Shown here: piece by piece, positions 53,571-63,931 of the stretch
Numbering within the stretch: the first letter of the stretch is position 1
Layout: each line of letters begins with the position of its first letter
DNA from: Dietzia sp. JS16-p6b
GTDB lineage: Bacteria; Actinomycetota; Actinomycetes; Mycobacteriales; Mycobacteriaceae
DNA length: 64,000 nucleotides
Reading direction: 5' to 3'
Assembly: GCF_003052165.1 (NCBI RefSeq)
Contig: NZ_CP024869.1
Coordinates: 1,336,001 to 1,400,000 of the forward strand
Made by a program: the position numbers and the translations under genes
The notes under the pieces: model-generated
Seen by the model: only the letters and a program-made list of their open reading frames with translations
Told to the model about the DNA's origin: nothing
Database searches by the model: none

Positions 53571-55154
53571 GTGGCGGAGCAGGACAGTACGGTCGAGACG
53601 GAGTTCGATGTCGTCGTGGTGGGTTCGGGCGTCGCGGCCCTCTTCGGGGCGGCCGTGGCGGCCTCCCGCGGCATGGCGACGTGCCTGGTCGAGAAGACGG
53701 ATCGTTTCGGCGGGACGTCCGCGTACTCCGGAGGCGCGGTGTGGTAGCCCGGCAACCGGGTGCTCGCGCGCGACGGGGTGGAGGACTCGGTGGAGGCGGG
53801 CCGGACCTACTTCCGCGCCGTGGTGGGCGACCGGACCGCCCCGGACCTCCAGGACGCGTACCTCAACACCGGCCCGATGGTCGTCGACCATCTGTTGGAC
53901 TCTCTGGAAATCCCCATGCGGTTCCAGGCGTTCCCGGACTACTTCGACGCACCCGGTCGCCAGCAGATGGGCCGGAGCATCTACCCCAAGCCGATCCCCG
54001 TCGACGAGCTCGGCGGGCGCGCCGGTGACATCCGCGCCTCGGTCCCGTCGGACCAGTTCGGTATCCCGGAGCACCCCACCAGAGTGGAGGGTGGCCGCGC
54101 CTGGGTGGCCCGGCTCGTCCTGGCGCTGGACGACATGGAGGCCGCGGAGCTCCGGCTGTCGACGGCGGCAGAGCATCTCCTCCGCGACGACGAGGGGCGG
54201 GTCGTGGGGGTCGAGGTGCGCGACGGCTCGGGGTCGCGGTCGATCGGGGCACGGCGCGGTGTACTCGTGGCCGCCGGCGGCTTCGAGCGGTCGACGGAGC
54301 TGCGACGTCGGTGGCAGCGGATGCCGACCGCCGCGTGGTCGGCATCCCACCCGGATACCGGCACCGGTGACGCCGTCCGGATGCTCGACGAGGCCGGAGC
54401 CCTACTGGACCTGCTGGACCAGTCGTGGTGGTGCCCGGCAACGCTGTTCCCGAACGGTCGCGCCGCGTTCACGCTCGGTTTCCGTTCCGGGATCATCGTC
54501 GACGGCACCGGCCGGCGATTCGCCGACGAACTCCTGCCGTACGACCAGATGGGCCGGCGCATGCGCGCTCGGATGGACGACGGTGCCGGCGAGGAGTTCT
54601 GGTTCGTCTTCGACGACGTCGAGGCGGGCGGGTACCCGGCGATCTGCGTCCCCGGCCCCGATCCCGATCAGCATCGCGAGGCCGGTCTCTGGCGCACCGC
54701 CGGATCGATCGGGGAACTGGCGGAGGCCATCGGCGTCGACGAGGTCGTCCTGGGGGAGAGCGTCGCACGGTACAACGGCTTCGCCGCCCGTGGACAGGAC
54801 GATGACTTCGGTCGGGGTGAGGATCCCTACGGCCGCTTCTTCCTCGGTGCGTCGTCACCTGAGGAGTGCCTGCGGCCACTCGAGGGCGAGCGCTTCCACG
54901 CCGTACGGCTCGTCCTCGGGGATCTGGGCACCAAGGGGGGCGCGGTGACCGACCACCACGGCGCCGTGCTGGATACCGACGGCGCCCCGATCCCGGGCCT
55001 GTACGCCGCGGGCAACTCCTCGGCGTCGGTGTCAGGTGAGGCGTACCCCGGCCCCGGCGTACCCCTGGGGTCGGGCATGACGATGGCCTTCCGGGCTGTC
55101 GCCGACATGGCCGGCGAGTCGATCCCGGTGGATCCGTTCGCCGTCGCCCCCTGA
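53571..55154 (+). pseudogene. KstD-like FAD flavoprotein interrupted by an in-frame TAG
   Basis: Flavoprotein of the 3-ketosteroid dehydrogenase/fumarate-reductase type. The GTG start at 53571 follows AGGAGAG and gives the FAD motif VVVGSGVAALFGAAVAA, the ED-like EKTDRFGGTSAYSGGAVW, then codon 59 is TAG (53745-53747). The same frame continues without shift for 468 further codons with clear family features: LLVAAGGF-type segment, GIIVDGTGRRFADE and YAAGNSSASVSGEAYPGPGVPLGSGMTMAF. The residue lost is the x in W-x-PGN. Either a recent nonsense mutation, a sequencing error, or stop readthrough. If real, only a 58-aa fragment is made. Confidence 0.85.
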
Positions 55155-55201
55155 GCCGAGCTCCCTTCAGCCGAGCTCCCCGGAAACGGCGACGAGAGGA
55201 A

Positions 55202-55248
55202 ACGACAGCGGGCCGGATCCTCCTGTCGGAGGCCCGGCCCGCTGTCGT
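55202..55248. terminator. Bidirectional terminator
   Basis: Fifteen-bp perfect stem ACGACAGCGGGCCGG / CCGGCCCGCTGTCGT between the KstD-like gene and the convergent qcrB. Confidence 0.8.
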
Positions 55249-55262
55249 ATGTCGTCGGAGGA

Positions 55263-56882
55263 TCAGTACTCGTGGCGACGAGTACGGTTCTCCTCCTGCA
55301 ACGTGGTGAGCATCGAGTGCTCCCGGTCGTGCTTGCCGTGCTCGGACTCGTCGAGCATGTGGACCTCGTCGGCCGGGTCCGCCGTCAGTGCACCACGCGG
55401 GGGGCGACCGGCGGCACCGAGCTGGTTCATCTTCGTGGGCACCTTGGCACCGGCGTACTCGAGCGGCACCGCGTGTCCGTGCTCGTCGACCCCCGCGAGC
55501 GGCTGGTGGACCTCGACGAACTCGCCCTGCGGCATCCGCATGATGATGCCGGTCTCGATTCCGTGCTCCAGAACCTCCCGGTCGGCCCGTTGGAGGCCCA
55601 GGCAGAGCCGGTAGGTGAAGAAGTACATGAGCGGCGGCAGAAGGATGAGGCCGATCCGTCCCGCCCATGTGGTGGCGTTCAGTGAGATGTTGAAGTGATA
55701 GGCGATGAGGTCGTTGGATCCCATCAACACAAGGATCACGTAGAACGTGATGGCCATGACACCGGCCGCGGTACGAACCGGCACGTCGCGCGGACGCTGG
55801 AGCAGGTTGTGATGCGCGGTGTCGCCGGTGAGCTTGGCCTCGATCCACGGGTACAGGAACATGATCACGACCATCGCGCCGAGCATCACGGCGACCCAGA
55901 GCACCGCGGGGATGGTGTAGTTGCCCAGGTAGATCTCCCACGCGGGCATCACTCGCGCGCCGCCCTCGGTCCACAACATGTACCAGTCGGGTTGCGAGCC
56001 GGCCGATATGTGGGATGGGTTGTATGGCCCCAGGTTCCATATGGCGTTGATCGTGAACATGCCCGAGAAGAGCATGAGCATGCCGACGGTGATGGCGCCG
56101 AACGCGACCGACTTGACCGCGAAGACCGGGAGGATGCGGACGCCGACGACGTTGTTCTCCGTGCGGCCGGGCCCGGGGAACTGCGTGTGCTTCTGGTACC
56201 AGACCAACGCGAGGTGCGCGGCGATGAGCGCCAGGATGATGGCGGGGATGATCAGCACGTGCAGGATGTAGAAGCGCGGGATCAGGAGATCGCCGGGGAA
56301 GTCCCCGCCGAAGATCATCCAGTGCATCCAGGTCCCGATGACCGGGAGTCCGACGATGATGCCTGAGGTGATCCGGATACCGGTACCCGACAGGACGTCG
56401 TCCGGCAGGCCGTAGCCGAGGAAGCCCTCGACGATACCCAGCAGCAGCAGCACACAGCCGATGACCCAGTTCGCCTCACGCGGGCGACGGAACGCGCCGG
56501 TGAAGAAGATCCGGATCATGTGGACGACCATCGAGGCGACGAAGAGCAGCGCCGCCCAGTGGTGGATCTGACGGACGAAGAGCCCGCCACGGACCTCGAA
56601 AGAGATGTTGAGCGCGGTCTCGTAGGCACGGGAGATCTCGATGCCGTTGAGGGGCGCGTAGGCGCCCTGATAGATCACCTTCGACATCGACGGGTCGAAG
56701 AAGAGCGTGAGGTACACACCCGAGATCAGCAGGATGATGAAGCTGTACAGGGCGATCTCGCCCAGCAGGAAGGACCAGTGCGTGGGGAAGACCTTGTTGA
56801 TCTGCCGGCGCATGCCCTTGGCCATGGTGTATCGCGAGTCGAGATTGTTCCCGACCTCCGCGAGTTTGGTGTTGTTACTCAT
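55263..56882 (-). CDS. qcrB: Cytochrome bc1 complex cytochrome b subunit
   Basis: Membrane cytochrome b of 539 aa with both heme-binding His pairs in its helices ([41 protein letters not shown]) and the Qo-site PWIEAK. A C-terminal cytoplasmic extension of about 110 residues is typical of actinobacteria. The start overlaps the qcrA stop by 4 bp. Confidence 0.97.
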   Translation of the reverse strand: MSNNTKLAEVGNNLDSRYTMAKGMRRQINKVFPTHWSFLLGEIALYSFIILLISGVYLTLFFDPSMSKVIYQGAYAPLNGIEISRAYETALNISFEVRGGLFVRQIHHWAALLFVASMVVHMIRIFFTGAFRRPREANWVIGCVLLLLGIVEGFLGYGLPDDVLSGTGIRITSGIIVGLPVIGTWMHWMIFGGDFPGDLLIPRFYILHVLIIPAIILALIAAHLALVWYQKHTQFPGPGRTENNVVGVRILPVFAVKSVAFGAITVGMLMLFSGMFTINAIWNLGPYNPSHISAGSQPDWYMLWTEGGARVMPAWEIYLGNYTIPAVLWVAVMLGAMVVIMFLYPWIEAKLTGDTAHHNLLQRPRDVPVRTAAGVMAITFYVILVLMGSNDLIAYHFNISLNATTWAGRIGLILLPPLMYFFTYRLCLGLQRADREVLEHGIETGIIMRMPQGEFVEVHQPLAGVDEHGHAVPLEYAGAKVPTKMNQLGAAGRPPRGALTADPADEVHMLDESEHGKHDREHSMLTTLQEENRTRRHEY

Positions 56883-58069
56883 GAACGACGCTCCCAGAAG
56901 GCAGGTCCGACCGGCTCGATGAAGTCACCGTTGGCGACGAGGTATCCCTCGCTGTCAACCGCGATGGGCAACTGCGGCAGTGCGCGCGCGGCGGGGCCGA
57001 AGATCGGCTTCGCGTACTCGAGCGCGTCGAACTGCGACTGATGGCACGGGCAGAGGAAGCGGTGCGTCTGCTGCTCGTACAGTGAGGTGGGGCATGCGAG
57101 GTGCGTGCAGATCTTCGAGTAGGCGTAGAGGTCGCCGTAGTTGAAGTTCTCCTGGCCCTTGCGCTTGATCACCTTGGCCGAGTCGGCCGGGCGGAAGCGG
57201 ATCAGCATGACCGAGTTCCGAGCTCCGTGGATCGAGTGCATGTGCTCCTCGAAGTCGCCCAACGCGCTCGCGGGGAGCGGGAACACCGACTCGAGTCCGC
57301 CGGCTGCCAGGTCCTCGACGTGGATCCGTTCGAGGCGACCCTCACCCGCGGGCGGATGGCCGTCAGGGAAGACCTTGCCGGTGTCGCGACCGAGGTACAC
57401 CTTCTCGGCGGGGAGCCCGTCCGGCCGGGTGTCCGAGGCAAGGGTCCACCCCGTGGTGTGCAGCGTGCCGTCTCCCGCGATGGTCATCTCCCCGCGGCGC
57501 CACGGGTTCTTGATCATGCCCCCGAGAGGCAGGATCGCGGACAGCCCGATGAGAGCCACGCTCGCACCGAGGAACCCGCCCATGACCTTGCGGCGACCGA
57601 GGGTCGAGGTCTTCCACGAGTCGTTGAGACCGGCGACGATCGTCCGACGGTCGATGTCCTCGGACGGCCCATCGTGGCGGGTCTGGACCGAGATCTCCTC
57701 CGGGATGAACTTCTTGGTGAACTGCACGGCCCCGAATCCCAGGAACAGGATCGACAGTCCGATCGTCAGGCCGAGCAGAGGCGTGTACGCCATGTAGAGC
57801 CAGTAGCCGTCCTCGCCCTGCCCGCGGTACTCCCACGGCCACGCGATATAGATCACGGCGAAGGCGAGCGCGAGGACCGCTGACAGCGCGAACCATGTGG
57901 TGACGACGCGGGCGGCGCGCTTCTCGGCACGGGAGGTGACACCCTCCGGCCACCGTCCCTCGCGGAATCGGACGTCGACCTCGTCGAGCTCGGTACCCAG
58001 CCGGACGAGCTCGGAGTCGCTCATCCGGTCGAGGTCCGCGGCGGACGGGTTCTTGGGGGTCTCACTCAT
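56879..58069 (-). CDS. qcrA: Cytochrome bc1 complex Rieske iron-sulfur subunit
   Basis: 396-aa Rieske protein. Three N-terminal membrane helices (about residues 60-185), as in other actinobacterial QcrA, precede the Rieske domain with CTHLACP and CPCHQSQFD, the Cys/His ligands of the 2Fe-2S cluster. Overlaps qcrC by 4 bp at its start and qcrB by 4 bp at its end. Confidence 0.97.
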   Translation of the reverse strand: MSETPKNPSAADLDRMSDSELVRLGTELDEVDVRFREGRWPEGVTSRAEKRAARVVTTWFALSAVLALAFAVIYIAWPWEYRGQGEDGYWLYMAYTPLLGLTIGLSILFLGFGAVQFTKKFIPEEISVQTRHDGPSEDIDRRTIVAGLNDSWKTSTLGRRKVMGGFLGASVALIGLSAILPLGGMIKNPWRRGEMTIAGDGTLHTTGWTLASDTRPDGLPAEKVYLGRDTGKVFPDGHPPAGEGRLERIHVEDLAAGGLESVFPLPASALGDFEEHMHSIHGARNSVMLIRFRPADSAKVIKRKGQENFNYGDLYAYSKICTHLACPTSLYEQQTHRFLCPCHQSQFDALEYAKPIFGPAARALPQLPIAVDSEGYLVANGDFIEPVGPAFWERRS

Positions 58070-58950
58070 GAACGGGATCCGATCCAGAGGGTCGCACCGA
58101 TGAGGGCGACGATGCCGACTAGCCAGATGGCCACACCTTCGGTCACGGGGCCGAGTCCGCCGAGCGCGTAACCGCCGGGGGAGACCTTGGAGTCCGTGTC
58201 CCTGATGTAGGCGATGATGTCCTTTTTCTCGTCAGGCGTGAGCTGACGGTCCGAGAACTTGGGCATGTTCTGCGGCCCGGTGAGCATCGCTTGGTAGATC
58301 TCCTGCTCGTTGGCAGGGTCCAGAATCGGGGCGTACTTGCCCGCCGACAGCGCGCCACCGCGACCGGTGAAGTTGTGGCAGGAGGCGCAGTTGAGCCGGA
58401 AGAGCTCGGAACCACGCGCGATCTCCTCGGCCCGGGCCTCGCCCGAGGCCCCCAGCAGCGACTCCTGGGCGATGGAACCGTCGGGATCGGTGACGATCTC
58501 GGGGCCACCACCGAAGAGATCGACGTACGCCGCGAGCGCGATGATCTGGTGCTCGCTGTAGCGCGGCTTCTTCCGCTCGGCCTGGGCCTCGTTGTTGGCG
58601 GCGGGCATACGACCGGAGTGGACCTGGAAGTAGGTCGCCCCCGCGCCCGTGCCGACCAGCGACGGGCCGCGGTCCTCGACACCCTGCAGGTTCTGCCCGT
58701 GGCAGGTGATGCACGCGACGTCATAGATCGACTTGCCCTCGGCGATGAGCGCGGCCTGGTCCTGCTGGGCCGTGGCCACCTGGGGCTCGGGGACTACGGC
58801 CGTGGCGATGGCCCCGGCGCCGAGCAGACCGGCGGCGATGACGAGCGCGCCCGTCGCCTTACGGCGACGCTTCGACGAGGCCGGACGTGCCGGGTTCACC
58901 GCGGGCTCCGGCGACGGCGTGTCCGCAGCGGGTGGGTGAGGTGAGTTCAT
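58066..58950 (-). CDS. qcrC: Diheme cytochrome c subunit of the bc1 complex
   Basis: 294-aa membrane-anchored cytochrome c with two heme sites, CITCH and CASCH. An N-terminal hydrophobic segment after a basic stretch and a C-terminal helix ([17 protein letters not shown]) anchor it. It replaces a soluble cytochrome c and passes electrons directly to CtaC. A GGGAACTC leader precedes the ATG; ctaE lies 56 bp upstream in the same operon. Confidence 0.97.
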   Translation of the reverse strand: MNSPHPPAADTPSPEPAVNPARPASSKRRRKATGALVIAAGLLGAGAIATAVVPEPQVATAQQDQAALIAEGKSIYDVACITCHGQNLQGVEDRGPSLVGTGAGATYFQVHSGRMPAANNEAQAERKKPRYSEHQIIALAAYVDLFGGGPEIVTDPDGSIAQESLLGASGEARAEEIARGSELFRLNCASCHNFTGRGGALSAGKYAPILDPANEQEIYQAMLTGPQNMPKFSDRQLTPDEKKDIIAYIRDTDSKVSPGGYALGGLGPVTEGVAIWLVGIVALIGATLWIGSRS

Positions 58951-59006
58951 TGTGAGTTCCCTTTGGAGTTGGGACCTGCTGGACGCAGCGTCCTGCGGCC
59001 AGCTGA

Positions 59007-59618
59007 CTACTGAATGAAGTAGATGGTGACGAAGAGGCCGATCCAGACCACGTCGACGAAGTGCCAGTAATACGACACGACGATGGCCGCGGTGGCCTGG
59101 GCGGGGGTGAACCGGGACATCGTCGTCCGCATGACGAGTACGACGAACGCGAGGACGCCGGCCGCGACGTGGAGGCCGTGGAAACCGGTGGTGATGAAGA
59201 AGACCGAACCGTAGACGCTGGACGAGATCGTGGTGCCCTCGAGATACATCTCGTAGTACTCGTAGGCCTGGCCGATGAGGAAGACCGTGCCCATCAGGGC
59301 CGAGATGATGTACCAGCGACGGAGGCCGAAGACATCCCCCTGCTCGGCGGCGAAGACGCCCATCTGGCAGGTGACCGAGGACGCCACGAGGATCGCCGTG
59401 ATGGTCAGAGCGAACGGGACGTTGAGGTGCGTCGGGTAGGAGGGCCAGTCACCTCCCGAGTTCGCCTTGGAGACGAAGTACATCGCGAACAGCCCCGCGA
59501 AGAACATCAACTCCTGGGACAACCAGATGATGGTGCCCACACTGACCATGTTCGGACGGTTCAGCGAATGAACGCGCTGAGCCATCGCCGATCCTGAGTT
59601 ATCCACTGCGCTCGTCAC
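59007..59618 (-). CDS. ctaE: Cytochrome c oxidase subunit III
   Basis: 203-aa membrane subunit, the same length as in mycobacteria. [26 protein letters not shown], the central GQAYEYYE and the C-terminal [23 protein letters not shown] motifs identify the family. GTG start at 59618 set by the -10 CATACT; a much longer upstream frame exists but is antisense to trpD. First gene of ctaE-qcrC-qcrA-qcrB. Confidence 0.95.
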   Translation of the reverse strand: MTSAVDNSGSAMAQRVHSLNRPNMVSVGTIIWLSQELMFFAGLFAMYFVSKANSGGDWPSYPTHLNVPFALTITAILVASSVTCQMGVFAAEQGDVFGLRRWYIISALMGTVFLIGQAYEYYEMYLEGTTISSSVYGSVFFITTGFHGLHVAAGVLAFVVLVMRTTMSRFTPAQATAAIVVSYYWHFVDVVWIGLFVTIYFIQ

Positions 59619-59625
59619 GAGGCCA

Positions 59626-59631
59626 AGTATG
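59626..59631 (-). promoter_or_regulatory. -10 element of ctaE-qcrCAB, leaderless
   Basis: CATACT on the minus strand, 7 nt before the GTG at 59618. Confidence 0.5.
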
Positions 59632-59903
59632 ACCCCTGAGGTGGGCGGAGGCTGCAGGGACCCCCGATTTCGGCGTGTCCCCACAGTGTTTTCGCAGGTC
59701 GTTCCTAGAACTCCCGGAAAGTGCGTCCGACGACGCACCCCGTGCAGGGGTATCAGGGGCTTCTCAGCCTTTCCGGCGGTCGACTTCAGGGTCCCGGAGA
59801 TGGGAGTCCGCGCCGCACCGATGAGGTGGCTGGTGGCACGATTGTCAGTGCGCGGTCGCGAGGGTGACGGACCGCCGGGATCCAGGGAGAGAGGTCGGGA
59901 CAC

Positions 59904-60968
59904 GTGGGGAGTTCTGCAGCGTTCGACGAGGGCCGGTCCTGGCCCGGGGTACTCGGCACGCTCACGTCGGGTCGGGACCTGGAACCGGCTGACGCCCGCT
60001 GGGCGATGTCCCGGATCATGGAAGGTCTCGCGACGGACGCCCAGATCGCCGCGTTCGGAGTCGCACTCGACATGAAGGGTGTGACGGGCGCGGAGCTCGA
60101 CGCCCTGTCCTCGACGATGCTCGACTACTCCCGTAGGGTGCCGACCTCCCGGTCCTGCGTCGACATCGTCGGGACCGGTGGTGACCGGCAGGGAACGGTC
60201 AACATCTCGACGATGTCCGCTCTCGTCGTGAGTGCCTGCGGGGTGCCCGTGGTCAAGCACGGCAACCGTGCGGCGTCGTCGAAGAGCGGTGGGGCCGATG
60301 TCCTCGAGGCTCTCGGCGTCGCGATCGACCTGGGACCGGATGACGTCGCACGGAGCGTGGACGAGGTGGGTGTGGCCTTCTGCTTCGCGCCCGTGTTCCA
60401 TCCGGCGCTCCGCTTCGCCGCCGCACCCCGCCGGGAGATCGGGATCCCCACGGTGTTCAACATCCTGGGACCACTGACCAACCCCGCAGCACCCGCCGCC
60501 AACCTCATCGGGTGCGCGTTCGAGAGCCTGATGCCCGTGATGGCCGAGGTGTTCGCGCTTCGGGGTAGATCGGCGCTCGTGGTGCGTGGCTCCGACGGTC
60601 TCGACGAGATCACGATGACGGGACCGACGCGTGTACTGCGTGTCACCGACGGCCACGTGGACGAGGACGTGATCTCTCCCGGGGACTTCGGGATGGCCAC
60701 CTGCGCGATCGAGGAACTGCGCGGGGGCGACGGGAGACATAACGCGGCGGTGGCCCGGGAACTCTTGTCGGGCGTGAGAGGTCCCGTCAGGGACGCGGTG
60801 CTGCTCAACTCCGCGGCGGCGTTGGTGGCGTTCGATGGCCTCGAGCGGGGTGCGGACCTCGTGCCGGCGATGAGGTCGGCGGTGGAGCGCGCCGCGAAGG
60901 CGGTGGACGACGGCGAGGCCGCCCGACTCCTGGACAGGTGGGCGGCCTTCAGTGCCGCCCGGTCCTGA
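59904..60968 (+). CDS. trpD: Anthranilate phosphoribosyltransferase
   Basis: Second enzyme after chorismate in tryptophan synthesis, 354 aa. [25 protein letters not shown] carries the PRPP-binding GTGGD, and [21 protein letters not shown] and [10 protein letters not shown] are diagnostic. GTG start after GGGAGAGAGG. It overlaps the convergent nuclease gene by 20 bp at the 3' end. Other trp genes are not in the window. Confidence 0.96.
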   Translation: MGSSAAFDEGRSWPGVLGTLTSGRDLEPADARWAMSRIMEGLATDAQIAAFGVALDMKGVTGAELDALSSTMLDYSRRVPTSRSCVDIVGTGGDRQGTVNISTMSALVVSACGVPVVKHGNRAASSKSGGADVLEALGVAIDLGPDDVARSVDEVGVAFCFAPVFHPALRFAAAPRREIGIPTVFNILGPLTNPAAPAANLIGCAFESLMPVMAEVFALRGRSALVVRGSDGLDEITMTGPTRVLRVTDGHVDEDVISPGDFGMATCAIEELRGGDGRHNAAVARELLSGVRGPVRDAVLLNSAAALVAFDGLERGADLVPAMRSAVERAAKAVDDGEAARLLDRWAAFSAARS

Positions 60969-62601
60969 CACCCGCTCGACCGCTCGTCGACGCCGCCTGC
61001 TCGGCTCGATCCGCCCACTCCGCGAGTGTGTGGGCACCGCCGACGGGCAGGGTCCAGCACCCCGTGACCGACACGATGCGGGTGGGTCCGGAATCGATCC
61101 ACCTGTGCACGTTGCGGATGTTCGAGGCGCTGGCTCCGGCGAACGGCCCGGGGCCGGGTTGCACGGTCGTGGCGCCCGCCCTGAGCGAGTCGATCACGGG
61201 CAGTGGTGCTGCTCCGGCGGGCACCGTTCCCGAACCGGCGAGGCGCCCGTGACGCACGACCGCCACCGCCCAGGTGCGCCCGGGCCCGGGTTGGGCCAGG
61301 ACCAGTTCGCGTAGACCCGCGGTGGAGGAGAGCTCCTGGTGCCGGGTGAGGGTCCGGATCAGTGCCGCCGCGCGATCTCGCAGCCGGGCCGCGCGCTCGA
61401 AGGCTCCACCCGCGGCGAGCGAGTCGACCCGGTCGATCATCGCCCTGACGGCCGTGGAGTCCCGGCCGGTGACCAGCGCCTCCCATTCCTCGGCGCCGGG
61501 TGGCGAACCGGTGGCCTCCGCCAGATCCAGCCACGCGGCCCTGGCGTCCTCGGTTCTCCGAAAGGGTCCGAGGGCGAACGGGTGTTCCGGGGTCCGGGTG
61601 ACGTGCCCCCGGATCGCACGTCCCGAGGGAGGGGAGAGCCACCACCCTCGGCGCGGAGACCTGGACCGCCGGTTGTAGGGCGGCTGGAGAGAGTCGATGA
61701 GCCGCTCCTCGACGGTCCACGCCTCCAGGAGGTGTGCGCACGGCACCGACTCGACGCTCTCGGCGAGGCCGACCATCGTCCGCATCCTGCCGCGTGGATC
61801 AGCTCCGGAGTAGTAGGAGCGGGCTCGGCGCCGGACCGATATGGACGACCCCACGTACAGCGCGCCGCCCGACGCGTCCCGGAACAGGTAGACCCCGGGG
61901 CCGGTGGTGAGCGTCTCGGTCAGATTGGCCCGGCGCCGGACCGCGGGGGCGAGGCGTCCGTCGTAGGAACGGAGCTCGGTGAGCGTCGACACCCCGCAGT
62001 CACCGACCCTGGAGATCAGTGCGTGAAGGACGTCGACGGTGGCGCGGGCGTCCTGGAGCGCCCGGTGGTTCGGCTCGACTGTGGATCCCAGATGGGAGGC
62101 GAGTTCGCCGAGGCGGTGCCCACGGGTTTCGCCCCGATGGAGGATGCGCCGGGCCAGCGTGAGCGTGCACACCGACGGGGGATCGGGCCACGGGTGGCCG
62201 GTCGACTCGGCGGCCGCGCGGAGGAATCCGAGGTCGAACCGGGCATTGTGGGCGACCAGTACGGCGCCGCGGGAGAACTCCAGGAACGTCGCCATCACCT
62301 CACCGAGTGCAGGGGCCCCGACGAGATCGACGGGCGCGATCCCGGTGAGCCTGCTGATGTGGGCCGGCAGCGAGCCGGTGATGGAGACGAAGGTGGACAG
62401 CTCGGCCCGGACCTCCCCACCCCGTACCCGGACCGCGCCGATCTCGGTGATCTCATCCGTTCCCGGCCGGGTACCGGTGGTCTCCAGGTCGACGACGACG
62501 AACGTCACCTCGGAGAGCATCGGCTCGAGCTCGTCGAAGGCGGCCTGGACCCCCGTGGTCCCCGGGGTGTGGACCAGTTCTCGAGTCGGGGGGCAGGGCA
62601 T
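60949..62601 (-). CDS. DEDDh exonuclease fused to a GIY-YIG (UvrC-like) domain
   Basis: 550-aa two-domain nuclease of the Rv2191 type. The N-terminal DnaQ/epsilon-like exonuclease has Exo I DLETTG (Asp38, Glu40), Exo [12 protein letters not shown] and Exo [13 protein letters not shown] (DEDDh). The second part has the GIY-YIG pattern [19 protein letters not shown], then the UvrC-like [13 protein letters not shown] and a UvrB-contact-like [15 protein letters not shown] helix. No UvrC RNase H-like endonuclease domain or HhH is visible. Such proteins are often labelled DNA polymerase III epsilon, but this one is likely a repair or recombination nuclease. ATG at 62601 set by a -10 hexamer 7 nt upstream. 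Confidence 0.92.
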   Translation of the reverse strand: MPCPPTRELVHTPGTTGVQAAFDELEPMLSEVTFVVVDLETTGTRPGTDEITEIGAVRVRGGEVRAELSTFVSITGSLPAHISRLTGIAPVDLVGAPALGEVMATFLEFSRGAVLVAHNARFDLGFLRAAAESTGHPWPDPPSVCTLTLARRILHRGETRGHRLGELASHLGSTVEPNHRALQDARATVDVLHALISRVGDCGVSTLTELRSYDGRLAPAVRRRANLTETLTTGPGVYLFRDASGGALYVGSSISVRRRARSYYSGADPRGRMRTMVGLAESVESVPCAHLLEAWTVEERLIDSLQPPYNRRSRSPRRGWWLSPPSGRAIRGHVTRTPEHPFALGPFRRTEDARAAWLDLAEATGSPPGAEEWEALVTGRDSTAVRAMIDRVDSLAAGGAFERAARLRDRAAALIRTLTRHQELSSTAGLRELVLAQPGPGRTWAVAVVRHGRLAGSGTVPAGAAPLPVIDSLRAGATTVQPGPGPFAGASASNIRNVHRWIDSGPTRIVSVTGCWTLPVGGAHTLAEWADRAEQAASTSGRAGVRTGRH

Positions 62602-62608
62602 GGCGCAC

Positions 62609-62614
62609 ACGGTA
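62609..62614 (-). promoter_or_regulatory. -10 element of the DEDDh/GIY-YIG gene, leaderless
   Basis: TACCGT on the minus strand, 7 nt before the ATG at 62601. Confidence 0.5.
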
Positions 62615-62790
62615 ACGATCCGGTCCGACACGGACGTCCGACGCACCCCGCCGTCCGCCGTCCGTCGTCACAGGGGATGGGTGTCGTAGGGGTGGGGTGT
62701 CGTACCCGGCCGTTACGGTCTGCCCCGAGCCGCAAATCGCGGCCTGGTAACAAATGGGCAACACGCCCAGGACGGAGTGTGATGTAGATC

Positions 62791-63009
62791 ATGTTCTCGA
62801 TGGACTGCTCGCGGTGTCCGGCCCGGCCGAGCGGGTGCGAGGACTGTGTCGTCTCCGTGATTCTGTCCGAGGAAGTGCAGGTAGATGCACTATCCGAGGA
62901 GTCGTGCGGGTATGTTCTCGAGCCCGAGGTGCGTTCGGCGATCGAGGTGCTCATGGCGCTCGGGCTGGTCTCGACCCTGGAGATCGTGGGTGCTGAAACG
63001 GCCGCCTAG
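62791..63009 (+). CDS. Small CxxC-CxxC protein (72 aa)
   Basis: Short cytoplasmic protein with an N-terminal CSRC (Cys6, Cys9) and GCEDC (Cys16, Cys19), a plausible zinc or Fe-S knuckle, then VVSVILS, a Cys39, and a helical C-terminus (VRSAIEVLMALGLVSTLEIVG). Similar short proteins with GCxDCVVxxLL occur near cell-wall hydrolase genes in other Mycobacteriales, as I recall; no function is known to me. The start at 62791 is the first good ATG; the ribosome-binding site is weak. It lies upstream of the riboswitch-controlled hydrolase. Confidence 0.65.
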   Translation: MFSMDCSRCPARPSGCEDCVVSVILSEEVQVDALSEESCGYVLEPEVRSAIEVLMALGLVSTLEIVGAETAA

Positions 63010-63112
63010 CGGATGGGCTGGACTTCGGCGAGATGGTTTCGTAACCTTTTCGAGACCTCGGAAGTCATCACCCGCCCACCGGTGGGGGCCGGGGTCGCCA
63101 CCAAAGCGCCAC

Positions 63113-63228
63113 CGCGGCGCACCGGGGAACCACGTTCCACTGGGGTGAATCGCCCGACGGCCGAGAGGCCGGGGCGTAGGACAGACTTCCGTGTCCGAAC
63201 CCGTCAGCTAACCCGGTCGGTGTCCAGG
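63113..63228 (+). promoter_or_regulatory. c-di-AMP riboswitch (ydaO-yuaA class)
   Basis: Conserved ydaO elements occur in order: CGGGGAACCA (63123-63132), TGGGGTGAATCG, GGCGTAGGACAG, CCGAACCCGTCAGCTAACCCGGT (63195-63217). The closing helix ACCGGG (63121-63126) pairs with CCCGGT (63212-63217). It ends about 20 nt before the start of a secreted NlpC/P60 hydrolase, the classic actinobacterial context for this riboswitch. c-di-AMP normally turns such genes off. Confidence 0.88.
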
Positions 63229-63249
63229 AAGAAAGAGGAAATCACTCTC

Positions 63250-63864
63250 GTGGGAGCCCACAGCATCAAGGCCAGCTCGACCGGGCGCCGTGTCGCCACC
63301 GCAGGACTGCTCGCTGCAGGCGCCGCCGTCGCAGGCGCCGGGACCGCGGCCGCCGCACCGGTGACCGTCGACGTACCCGTCGAACTGCGTCTGCCCGGTG
63401 TGCCCGCACAGGTCACCGTCGATCTCCCAGAGGGCATCGCCCTGCCGGCCGGCCTCGTCCCGGTCGCGGCAGCCCAGGCCGCCCCCGTCGAGTTCGCCAC
63501 CCCGGCGCCGGAGATCTCCACCGGCCAGCGCATCCTCGACGCCGCGAGCACCCGCGTCGGCTCGCCTTACGCCTGGGGCGCCACCGGCCCCAATTCGTTC
63601 GACTGCTCCGGCCTGACCTCGTGGGCGTACAAGGAGGCGGGGATCTCCATCCCGCGTACCAGCCAGGCCCAGATCGGCGGCGGCACCCAGGTCGCCAAGG
63701 CCGACCTGCAGCCCGGGGACATCGTCGCGTTCTACAGCGGCGCCAGCCACGTGGGAATCTACGCCGGCAACGGCCAGGTCGTGCACGCCCCGTACTCCGG
63801 CACCTCGGTGAGCTACGCGCCGCTGGATTCCATGCCGTTCTACGGTGCGACCCGCTACTACTGA
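63250..63864 (+). CDS. Secreted NlpC/P60 peptidoglycan endopeptidase
   Basis: 204-aa exported hydrolase that cuts the stem peptide of peptidoglycan. Signal peptide (about residues 1-36, cleaved near AAAAP), a linker-like region, then the NlpC/P60 domain: AYAWGATGPNSFDCSGL-type block with Cys119, ASHVGIYAG (His167) and VVHAP (His179) forming the catalytic triad. GTG start after AAGAGGAA. It is the positional equivalent of Rv2190c; expression is probably set by the c-di-AMP riboswitch upstream, linking wall turnover to turgor signalling. Confidence 0.93.
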   Translation: MGAHSIKASSTGRRVATAGLLAAGAAVAGAGTAAAAPVTVDVPVELRLPGVPAQVTVDLPEGIALPAGLVPVAAAQAAPVEFATPAPEISTGQRILDAASTRVGSPYAWGATGPNSFDCSGLTSWAYKEAGISIPRTSQAQIGGGTQVAKADLQPGDIVAFYSGASHVGIYAGNGQVVHAPYSGTSVSYAPLDSMPFYGATRYY

Positions 63865-63890
63865 GTCGCCCCGCACACGCGCTCCAGCGG

Positions 63891-63931
63891 ACCCCGCCGA
63901 TCCCCGGTCACGTAACCGGTGTCGGCGGGGT
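63891..63931 (+). terminator. Terminator after the NlpC/P60 gene
   Basis: ACCCCGCCGA-N-CC-CGGT / ACCGG-TGTCGGCGGGGT stem with small bulges around CACGTA, followed by TTCG. It lies 27 bp past the stop codon. Nothing recognisable follows to the window end. Confidence 0.65.

Noticed and set aside
53745-53747. Recoding of the TAG as pyrrolysine or another amino acid
   Set aside because: No pyl genes or recoding element are in view, and actinobacteria of this order are not known to recode TAG. A point mutation or sequencing error is simpler.
59007-61037. 676-codon version of ctaE with a long N-terminal extension
   Set aside because: The extension lies antisense to trpD; the family length of about 203 aa and the -10 hexamer support the GTG at 59618.
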